From AP-15 sp963845735 (lineage in GTDB: Bacteria > Pseudomonadota > Alphaproteobacteria > ATCC43930 > CGMCC-115725): a stretch of 64,000 nt of DNA. The notes under the pieces are model-generated. The model ran no database searches. It saw nothing but the letters and a program-made list of their open reading frames with translations, and was not told the DNA's origin. The position numbers and the translations under genes are program-made. The stretch is from positions 32,098 through 96,097 of the forward strand of contig CAWJTR010000016.1 in NCBI GenBank assembly GCA_963845735.1, read 5' to 3'. Below, piece by piece: positions 1 to 7,940 of the stretch; within the stretch, counting starts at the first letter, position 1; every line of letters starts with the position of its first letter.

Positions 1-1
1 T

Positions 2-82
2 GTTCTCGCTCAACACACGCCCGGTGTCGGCGTCCAGCACGATCGACCTCGCTGACCAGCGCCGGGGCAAACCCGACGGTCC
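2..82 (-). CDS. Possible N-terminal piece of a peptidase S11 D-Ala-D-Ala carboxypeptidase, partial
   Basis: Read on the minus strand, the first bases give SIVLDADTGRVLSEN. This resembles the start of the mature domain of DacA-type carboxypeptidases, which trim cell-wall pentapeptides and usually begin with a VVDAxTGxVLxE motif. The gene would continue to the left of the window. The frame is closed by a TAG at 83-85 and no signal peptide is visible in this frame, so an upstream frameshift must be assumed. Only about 15 informative residues support the call, so it is tentative. Confidence 0.25.
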
Positions 83-543
83 CTAGCCGGAGATGGTAAT
101 GACGACCATGGTGCGTCGGCCTGTGCGCCCTCAGCGCCAAAGCGAGACCATTCGCGGCAACCGCAAAGCGACCGCAATAATTCTCGAGGTACGAGACCCG
201 CCCCCGCGGGACCCGCCGCGTTTCTGACTGCTTTGCGACTGTCACGACAACCCCCAATTCCCCCAGGACTGCGCAAAATCACCGACTCCACCCAGTCATC
301 GCCAAGGACAGTAAAAAAACAGGGCATCCTTGTCCAGTTTTACCGCTGCTCCTTTGGCAAATTTGCCAATTATGTTGGCGGTGTTTCGGCTGATGAGGTC
401 GCGCGCCGATGGCGCAATTTTTGACCGCTGCTCATGATCGGAATTTTGTGCAACGCACAATTCAAGTTGCAAAGCAAGGGCCGACGAGAATAAATTCCTC
501 CATGCAGCGCAAGAAGAGCGTGGCCAGAAGCGAGGATCACCAC
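83..543. other. Intergenic region upstream of the phasin gene
   Basis: No convincing gene is seen here. The minus-strand open frame in this stretch has no recognisable domain. The part nearest the phasin gene carries two TGC-N3-GCA dyads, listed separately, and is less GC-rich than the coding DNA, as expected of a promoter. Confidence 0.5.
446..477. promoter_or_regulatory. Two TGC-N3-GCA dyads upstream of phasin, PhaR-like operator candidate
   Basis: TTGTGC-AAC-GCACAA (446-460) is a perfect 6-bp-arm dyad. TTGC-AAA-GCAA (467-477) repeats the TGC-N3-GCA core 19 bp further on, about two helical turns. PhaR repressors of polyhydroxybutyrate granule genes in Paracoccus and Rhodobacter are known to bind TGC-rich CTGC-N3/4-GCAG-type sites in phasin promoters. 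The pair lies 67-98 bp before the phasin ATG. Assignment to PhaR is inferred from motif and position. Confidence 0.5.
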
Positions 544-1080
544 ATGGAAACCAAGGGTAAACGCTCTGGGCGTACCGCGCCGCCGCCGGAAAATCCTATT
601 CCTCAAGCTGTGCCGGCCGAAACGCCGGTCCAGATTCAGCCCCACGATGCGGCGGAGCCAGATCTTGCGGTGGCACCGAGCCAGCCGGATGTGGCTGTGC
701 CGCGCCGCGCTTCGCTGGCGCCGGCAATCAGCGCTACGAGCGGTGGCCTCGCCGGTTTCGGCGGCAAGGCCCTCGTCGCGGCGGAGGAGTCGCGCGCCGC
801 GATGGCGCGCGGGTTCGACGCGCTGAGCGAGGAGATGGCGGTGCTAGCGCGCTGCGGCACCGACACGATAACGCGTACCGCGATCGAGATGCTCGCGGTC
901 AAATCGTTCTCCGATGCGATTGCGGTCAATGCCAGTTTCACGCGCGCCAGCTTTGACAACTGGATCGGGGGCTCGGCCAAATTCTCCGAGCTTGGCGTTA
1001 AGCTCGCCGTCGAATCTTCGCGACCATTCCTCGCGCATCTGGGCGAGAGCTGGGGTTTCACTGCTCACCCCGGCGGCTGA
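544..1080 (+). CDS. Phasin family protein (PHB granule-associated)
   Basis: Phasins coat polyhydroxyalkanoate granules in the cytoplasm and control granule size and number. The protein has about 178 residues. Residues 1-70 are low-complexity and rich in Pro and Ala. The C-terminal 110 residues form the helical phasin region, with a run such as ESRAAMARGFDALSEEMA and a conserved FxRASFDNWI stretch. The ATG at 544 is chosen over an in-frame ATG at 502 because a GAGG lies just upstream and the earlier start adds only basic, unconserved residues. The frame is intact. No pha biosynthesis gene is adjacent. The dyads upstream suggest PhaR control. Confidence 0.82.
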   Translation: METKGKRSGRTAPPPENPIPQAVPAETPVQIQPHDAAEPDLAVAPSQPDVAVPRRASLAPAISATSGGLAGFGGKALVAAEESRAAMARGFDALSEEMAVLARCGTDTITRTAIEMLAVKSFSDAIAVNASFTRASFDNWIGGSAKFSELGVKLAVESSRPFLAHLGESWGFTAHPGG

Positions 1081-1307
1081 CCGCCGAGGAGCGCGTAGCG
1101 CCATAACTACGCGGCATTACCTCGGTCGAGACGTCCATAGCTCGCGGCTAAAGCGGCCGACCGGCTCGGTCGAGGGCGAGATTTCGAGGGTAGTGCGCGC
1201 GGCTTTTTTGTGACCGTAATTGACGCTGGCGAAACCAACTGCTGCGAGCTTTTCCGGGCAAGCCGGTTAGAATCGGGCAGCGAACAATAAACACGAATGA
1301 GGCATCG

Positions 1308-3722
1308 ATGCGGGCGAGCGCCAACGGGGCGGGGATCGGGCAGCCGGTGCGGCGCCGGGAAGACCATCGGCTGTTGACTGGCCGGGGCTGCTACAGCGAC
1401 GACTTCAATTTTCCGGACCAAGCTTACGCGGTGATGGTGCGTTCGCCTCATCCGCACGCGGTCATTCGCTCGATCGATACGGGCGCGGCCGGTGCGGCGC
1501 CCGGTGTGCTTGCCGTACTGACCGGACGGGATCTGCTAGCCGATGGTCTGCGGGCGATACCGCATTCGGTCGGGACAAGGCATCCGGCCGACATCACGCT
1601 GGCGAACATGGACGGCTCGCCGACTTTTGTTCCCGAGCATTTTCCAATGACGATGGACGCGGCGCACCACGCCGGCGAAATCGTCGCAATGGTGGTCGCC
1701 ACCACCCTCGCTGCGGCTAAGGATGGGGCGGAGGCAGTCGTCGTCGATTATGCGGCGCTGCCGTCGGTGACGCAGGCTCTCGCCGCGGTGAAGACCGATG
1801 CGCCGCTCGCAAGGGGTGATTCCGCCTCCAATATCATCCTCGACGCCGAGGTTGGCGACGCCGCCACAACCGATGCGGCCTTTGGCCGAGCGGCCCACAT
1901 CGTCAAGCTGGACACGTGGGTGCAACGCATTGCCGGGGTGCCGATGGAGCCACGCGCCGCGACCGGCGAATATGACCGCGACACCGGGCGCTACACGCTC
2001 ATGCCGGGATCGGCGGCGCGGTGCGGCCCACGGCGGATCTGGCGAAGATGCTCGGCGTTCGCCGAGGACAAGGTCCGCGTCGTCATGCAGGAGGTCGGCG
2101 GCAATTTCGGTACGCGCGGCGCGTTCAACGCCGAGTTTGCCCTGGTCGCCTGGGCGGCGCGCCGCGTCGGCCGGCCGGTCAAATGGACCTGCGAGCGGCA
2201 CGAGGCATTTTTGTGCCGATTACCAGGCGCGCGATCTGGCCGTCACCGCCGAACTGGCGCTCGATGCCGACGGAAATTTCCTCGCGATGCGCGGCTCGAA
2301 TATTGTCCAAGTCGGGGCGCCTACCCGATCGCCTTTGGGTCGCTCGTCAAGGGCATCGAGATCATGTCGAGCATCTATCACATGCCGGCAGTGCATTTCC
2401 GCGCCCGGGCGGCGCTGACCAACACGGTGCCGACCCGCCCCTATCGCAGCTCCGGCCGCCCCGAGGTCATGTTTGTCATGGAGCGGCTGATCGATCTCGC
2501 CGCCACGTCAATCCGGCTTCGACCGCTCGAATTGCGCCGCCGCAACCTCGTGCCCGAAAGCGCGATGCCGTACACCAACCCGTTCGGTATGGTCTATGAC
2601 AGCGGCGAATACCACAAGGCGATGGAGCGGGTCGCTGGCGCTCGGCGACTGGACCGGGTTCCCGGCCCGCCGCGCCGAGGCTGCAAGCGCGCGGCAGATG
2701 CCGCGGCATCGGCGTCGCCAATTACGTCGATACCGCGACCGGCGCGCCGCGCGAACGCGCCGAAATGACGGTGATGCCGGAAGGCATTGTCGAAATCGTC
2801 GTCGGCACGGTGTCGCACGGGCAGGGTCACGAAACCAGCTTTGCGCAGCTCGTGACCGAATGGCTCGGCGTGCCGCTCGACAGCGTGCGCCTCGTCACCG
2901 GCGACACCGACCGGGTCTCGGTCGGCGGCGGCGCGCATTCCGGCCGGGCGCTTGCGTCTGGGCGAGCATCGTCATGCTGAACGCGTCGAGCGACGATCAT
3001 CGCAGAAAGGCACTGAAGATCGCCAGCCATGTGCTGGAGGCCGACGTGGCCGATCTCGAATTCGCCGACGGCAGCTTCACGGTCAAGGGCACCGACCGCG
3101 CGCATCGGCATCTTCGAAGTCGCTGCCGCGGCGCTCGCGGCGCAACGATCTGCCCGACGAATTGCGCGGGCCGCTCTGGCGCCGAAAGCGACGAGACCGT
3201 CAATCTCGCCGCCTTCCCCTATGGCTGCCATGTCTGCGAGGTCGAAATCGACCCCGAGACCGGCGTCGTCGAATCGGTCCGCTATACCGCGGTCGACGAC
3301 GTCGGCCGCGCGGTCAATCCGATGATCGTCCACGGCCAGGTCCATGGCGGCATCGTCCAGGGGCGTCGGCCAGGCGCTCAGCGAGCAATGCGTCTACGAT
3401 CCGGAGAGCGGCGCAGCTGTTGACCGGCTCACTGATGGATTACGCGATGCCTCGTGCCGACAGCATGCCCTTGTTTGCGACCGAGCTCTGCGAGGTGCCG
3501 AGCCCGACTCACCCGCTCGGCATCCGCCCTGCCGGCGAGGGCGGCACCACGCCGGCGCTCGGGGTCGTCATCAATGCCGTCGTCGATGCGCTCGCCGAAT
3601 TCGGCGTGACCCATATCGAAATGCCCGCAACCCCCGAGCGCGTGTGGCGCGCCATCCATCAGGTTGGCCCAGATCGAAGTGCTCATCAGCGCCAGCTCTC
3701 TACCGCGCCGCCAGCCAGGTAA
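1308..3722 (+). CDS. Xanthine dehydrogenase/CoxL-family molybdopterin-binding subunit, multiply frameshifted
   Basis: This is the large, Mo-cofactor-binding subunit of a molybdenum hydroxylase, about 800 codons long, the usual family size. The N-terminus (GIGQPVRRREDHRLLTGRG), the VGGNFGTR segment near 2095-2120, the PYRSSGRPE loop near 2437-2463 and the C-terminal RPAGEGGTTPA are family hallmarks. The loop is not the AYXCSFR of true CO dehydrogenases, so the substrate is unknown. The reading frame shifts repeatedly, at roughly 2010, 2050, 2215, 2320, 2640, 2960, 3110, 3365 and 3415, mostly by one base. No FAD or 2Fe-2S subunit lies next to it. GAGG 5 bases before the ATG supports the start. 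It could be decaying, but protein conservation in every frame argues for sequencing indels. Confidence 0.75.
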
Positions 3723-3828
3723 AGCCGCAGGCGCTCCGGTCTGCGCTGCCGACGCCGTGGGGGACTACCTAGTCGTGCATGAAGAACGATTGAAGCAAAT
3801 CGGCGGTGGTTCCGCGGCCAGCGCCGCG

Positions 3829-4717
3829 TTATTCTGCCGACGCCAGATGGCGGACCAGAGCCTGAGCGTAGAGCGGCAGATCATCCCGGCGCCGCACGCA
3901 GATCGTCAACTTGCGCAATGCCCATTCGTCGGTCAGCTCGATGCGGTGGATCGCCATGGTTTTGGCGTGACGTTCGGCTGTCGTCGCCGGCACCACGCCG
4001 ATCCCGACATTGCACTCGACCAGCCGGCAAACGGCGTCGAAGCCGCGCAATTGCACCCGCAATTTGAGGCGGCGGCCGATCCGTTCGGCCTTCTCCGACA
4101 AAAAGCGCTGCAAGGCGCTGGTCCGGTCCAGGCCGACGAAATCGCAGTCGAGCACCTCGGCGAAGGAGCTGTGTTCGACTGACGCCAGCGGATGGCTCTG
4201 TGCGACGACGAGCACGAACCGATCGGTGCGAAACGGCAGAATTTCGAGGCCGGCCATTTCGACCGTGCCGGCGACGATGCCGATATCGGCGGTGCCGTCG
4301 GCGATCGCCGCGACGATCTCGTCGCTCAGCCGCTCCTCCAGATCGATGTTGACTCTGCGGGTGAGCGGCGAGAAAGGCGCTCAGCGGTTCGGGCAGGAAC
4401 TCGGTTAGCGCATTGGTATTGGACAACAGCCGGACTTGTCCGCGGATGCCCTCGGCATATTGCCCGAGGTCGCCATGCATGCGCTCGAACTGCTGCAACA
4501 TGATACGCGCGTGCTGGACCAGGGTGCGCCCGGCCTCGGTCGGCTTTACTCCTTGGCGCTCGCGGTGCAGCAGCGGGATCCCGAGTGCCGCCTCCATATT
4601 GCGGATGCGGGTGCTCGCCGCGGCGATCGCGAGATGCGCCCGCTCGGCGCCATGGGTGATGCTGCCGGCCTCGACAACATTCAAAAACAACCGCAAATCG
4701 GCAAGATCGAAGCGCAT
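3829..4717 (-). CDS. LysR family transcriptional regulator (one frameshift)
   Basis: An N-terminal winged helix-turn-helix (MRFDLADLRLFLNVVEAGS) is followed by a linker helix and a periplasmic-binding-like effector domain that ends in a DLPLYAQALVRHL segment. The total is about 296 residues, normal for LysR. The frame changes near 4370, between LSAFLAAHP and the ADIGIV region. An upstream TTG at 4762 is in frame, but the ATG at 4717 matches the family start. The gene is divergent from sdhA across about 105 bp, the usual arrangement of a LysR regulator and its target. The effector is unknown. Confidence 0.8.
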
Positions 4718-4796
4718 CGATTGATCCGCGGGTTCGGATTCGGCGAAGTTAGCCTGCGCCAATTGCCCATTGTGTCAAGCGTCGGTTGCCATCAGA

Positions 4797-4813
4797 TTTC
4801 GGTTGTTGCGAAA
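4797..4813. promoter_or_regulatory. Candidate LysR-type dyad before sdhA
   Basis: TTTCG-N7-CGAAA is a 5-bp-arm dyad that contains a T-N11-A core, the format of LysR recognition sites. It lies in the shared LysR-sdhA intergenic region, 10 bases before the sdhA start. Short arms and no second site make this a weak call. Confidence 0.3.
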
Positions 4814-4822
4814 GCTCAATGC

Positions 4823-6612
4823 ATGACCCAGGCATATCCGATCAACGAGCACGATTATGACGTCGTCGTTGTCGGCGGCGGCGGCGCGGGGTTGCGCGCG
4901 ACCCTCGGCATGACCAAGGCCGGTCTGAAGACCGCCTGCGTCAGCAAGGTGTTCCCGACCCGCAGCCATACCGTCGCCGCGCAGGGAGGCATCGGCGCAG
5001 CGCTCGGCAATATGGGCGAGGATGACTGGCGCTGGCACATGTACGACACGGTCAAGGGGTCGGACTGGCTCGGCGACCAGGATGCGATCGAATACATGTG
5101 CAAGAACGCGATGGCGGCGGTCATCGAGCTCGAACATATGGGCGTGCCATTCTCGCGCACCGAGGACGGGCTGATTTATCAGCGCCCATTCGGCGGCCAC
5201 ACCGTGCAGTGGGGCAAGGGCCTGGCCAAGCGCGCCTGCGCCGCGGCCGACCGCACTGGGCATGCGATGCTCCATACGCTCTATCCAGCAATGCATGAAG
5301 CACAATGCCGAATTCTTCATCGAATATGTGGCGCTCGATCTGCTGATGGACGAGGGCGTCTGCCGCGGCGTGCTGGCCTGGCGTCTCGACGACGGCAGCC
5401 TGCATCTGTTCCGCGCACAGCTCGTGGTGTTGGCGACGGGCGGCGGCGGGCGCGCCTATTTCTCGACGACCCAGGCGCATATCTGCACCGGCGACGGCTA
5501 TGCGATGGCGTTACGCGCGGGATTGCCGCTGCAGGACATGGAATTCGTCCAGTTCCACCCGACCGGCATCTACGGCGCCGGCTGTCTGATCACCGAGGGT
5601 GCCCGCGGCGAGGGCGGATACATGACCAATGGCGAAGGCGAGCGCTTTATGGAGCGCTATGCGCCGAGCACCAAAGACCTCGCCTCACGCGACGTCGCCT
5701 CGCGCGCCATGGCGATCGAAATTCGCGAGGGCCGCGGCTGCGGCGCGCTGCAGGGACCATATCCTGCTGCACCTCGAACATCTCGACCCCAAGACATTGC
5801 ATTTGCGGCTGCCCGGCATCTCGGAGACGGCGAAGATCTTTGCCGGGGTCGAGGTAACGCGCGAGCCGATCCCGGTATTGCCGACCGCGCATTACAATAT
5901 GGGCGGCATCCCGACCAACTATCACGGCGAGGTGCTGGACCCGAGCGCGGACGACCCCGAGCGCGTCGTGCCGGGGCTGATGGCGATCGGCGAGGCAGCC
6001 TGCGTTTCGGTGCATGGCGCGACAAGGCTCGGCACCAACTCGCTGCTGGATCTGGTTGTGTTCGGCCGCGCCGCCGCCGAGCGCGCGGCGGAAATCGTCG
6101 AGCGCGGCGCGCGCCCCGAGCCTTTGCCATCGTCAGCGGCAGAGTCCGCGATCGCCCGCTTCGACCGTATCCGCCACGCGCAGGGACGGCTCAAGGCCGG
6201 TGCTATCCGCCTCGCCATGCAGCGCACGATGCAGGATCATTGCGCGGTATTCCGCACCGCCGAGGTGCTCGAGGAGGGCGTGCGCAAAATCGGCGATGTC
6301 GGCCAATCGCTCGGCGATCTCGCCGTAACCGACCGGTCGATGATCTGGAACACCGACCTGCTCGACGCGCTCGAACTCGACAACCTGATCGGCCAAGCCG
6401 AAATCACCCTGCACAGCGCCCTCTACCGCACCGAAAGCCGCGGCGCCCACGCCCGCGAGGACTACCCCGACCGCGACGACCGGAACTGGCTCGTCCACAC
6501 CCTCGCTTGGCTCGACGGCGGCGGCCGGGTGCGCCTCGGCTCCCGCCCGGTCCACCTCTTGCCGCTGTCCAACGAGGTACAGGCGTTCCCGCCGGGCGAG
6601 CGGGTATACTGA
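4823..6612 (+). CDS. sdhA: Succinate dehydrogenase/fumarate reductase flavoprotein subunit (two frameshifts)
   Basis: SdhA oxidises succinate to fumarate and passes electrons through covalent FAD. The FAD-binding GGGGAGLRA is near residue 18, the covalent-FAD His is in SHTVAAQGG, and the dicarboxylate site HPTGIYGAGCLITEGARGEGG and PTAHYNMGGIP are all present. About 596 residues is the normal length. The frame shifts near 5285 and near 5750. The gene stands alone: no sdhC, sdhD or sdhB is adjacent, and a LysR regulator is divergent. It may therefore be a second, specially regulated copy rather than the TCA-cycle enzyme. A soluble fumarate reductase-like role is less likely given the SdhA-type sequence. 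Confidence 0.85.
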
Positions 6613-6681
6613 AGACTTGCCGTATCGCCGGCCGCCGACGCCGTCATCCCGCCGCCGGCGGCGATCTTATCAGGGCTCTTT

Positions 6682-6719
6682 TTACGTACGGCCTGACAAC
6701 TTACGTACGGCCCGAAAAC
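6682..6719. repeat. Two tandem 19-bp direct repeats
   Basis: Two copies of a 19-bp unit beginning TTACGTACGGCC (6682-6700 and 6701-6719) match at 17 of 19 positions. The second copy contains the TAA of the minus-strand membrane protein gene. No function is evident. Confidence 0.7.
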
Positions 6720-7272
6720 CCAAAAACCGCTTCAATGGCGACGACGAATTTTCCAAGAATTACCAGAACAAGATTAGCGCTGAAGCCGAGAAGGAACGGT
6801 ATCAAACTATACGGCAAGGTTGATTCGCTCACCGGGATTCCCCAATAGAGACCGGCGATAACATTCAACCCGGCGGGCGCGAATGGGATGCCAAGAAGCA
6901 CCGCAAATGAAGCTCCCAAAATCACTCTGATAATGAGAAAATTGCGCTCTATCAAATCAACATTTTCTTGGGGAGTTGCCTCATTCTTTATTGTACTTTT
7001 CGTATAACCGATGTCCCTAAGAACGCGCAGGCTCCCAGTCCTCCCTGGGAGATTGACCAAAAAGACACAACAGCCATCCATAACAACAAGCGCCATGCTG
7101 AGCCATTGGCGATATATAATTGGAGATATAGATAGGCCATCGTGAAAACGACCGAAATTCCAAGGAAAATGATCGGAAGCGTTCTGAAAAATAGGCTGAG
7201 TTCGCGTAGTCGGATTTTGCGCCTCAAGTCATCACTCAGATAAGAGGCGAGTTTGGTTAGTTTCTCCTCCAA
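6701..7272 (-). CDS. Conserved-type hypothetical membrane protein, four TM segments (one frameshift)
   Basis: The protein is about 190 residues when joined across a shift near 7010. A charged N-terminus is followed by four hydrophobic segments: around FFRTLPIIFLGISVVFTMAY, LLLWMAVVSFWSISQGGLGA, RVILGASFAVLLGIPFA and LIPFLLGFSANLVLVILGKF. I do not recognise a named family. The likely start is a TTG at 7272, seven bases beyond the stop of the upstream small gene, so the two are probably translationally coupled. The DNA here is visibly less GC-rich than its surroundings, which hints at acquisition. No function is proposed. Confidence 0.55.
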
Positions 7273-7278
7273 CGTTCT

Positions 7279-7512
7279 TCATTCATCGGCGGTGGGGACA
7301 CGGCCGGAAGTTGAATAGGACAGATTATTTAATTCTTCGAGATCGATACTGTCTAAATCTTCCTCTTTAAATTGTGCCTTTTCTTCGAAGAGAAATTCCT
7401 TCAACCCCCGGAGCTCGTTGAGCTGGCGGATGAATCGTTCATTGGCGATTGCTTCGGTCGCCAATTGCGGCTCTATCCTAGCGAGCGCTCCTACCCCGGC
7501 GGTATCAGGCAT
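7279..7512 (-). CDS. Small acidic hypothetical protein
   Basis: A 77-residue acidic protein, rich in Glu, Asp and Leu (for example LFEEKAQFKEEDLDSIDLEE), probably helical and cytoplasmic. It starts at an ATG with GAG about 7 bases upstream and lies immediately before the four-TM membrane protein gene, so the two may form one operon. No family is recognised. Confidence 0.45.
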   Translation of the reverse strand: MPDTAGVGALARIEPQLATEAIANERFIRQLNELRGLKEFLFEEKAQFKEEDLDSIDLEELNNLSYSTSGRVPTADE

Positions 7513-7940
7513 TTCAGCTCGTCCGCGTTAGCAAGTGGACGACAGATCCCGCCCACCTTCGACAGAATAGTTCGGATATCGTTTGACAAGTGTGAGATAT
7601 TTCACACTCGAAGACGGAAGCGGGGGCGCCGCGCCGTCGCCGATCGCGCCCGATCTGGAAGGCCGCTCTGCCCGAAGCGATCGAGCTCGACAAGCCGGCA
7701 CGCAGAGCTGGACGGATCGGGCTATCACCGAGGCCTGACGCACTTCTCAGCGCTCCGCTAAGCCTTTGGCCGTTAGTCTGCTGGGAAAACGTGCTACCGC
7801 AGTTGACATCGGCGCTCTGCCCCGGAATAGAATAAGTGAAATCCAAACACGCATCCCTTACAGCCATATGAACGTGTAGGCGCGGGGAGAGCGACAGCAC
7901 GCAAGCTTGCTCACTTCCCTTTTGCCGAGGGAGCCTCGCG
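7513..7940. other. Intergenic region between a small divergent gene and the PQQ dehydrogenase
   Basis: No gene is supported. Open frames on both strands here lack domain similarity and are Arg/Ser/Pro-rich in the way non-coding GC-rich DNA gives. The region contains a CRP-like dyad at 7591-7606 and, at about 7926, the GAGGGAG ribosome site of the PQQ dehydrogenase. Confidence 0.5.
7591..7606. promoter_or_regulatory. CRP/FNR-superfamily-like dyad
   Basis: TGTGA-GATATT-TCACA is an exact match to the classical CRP half-site spacing TGTGA-N6-TCACA. One further pair on each side (A at 7590 region and T at 7608) extends the arms to AGTGTGA and TCACACT (7589-7608). A TTGACA sits directly to the left. 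It is about 85 bp before the divergent 7512 gene and about 340 bp before the PQQ gene. The regulator that would bind is not known. Confidence 0.45.

Noticed and set aside
1308..3722. Aerobic carbon monoxide dehydrogenase large subunit (CoxL)
   Set aside because: The active-site loop reads PYRSSGRPE, not AYXCSFR, and no coxM or coxS is adjacent, so only the wider hydroxylase family is assigned.
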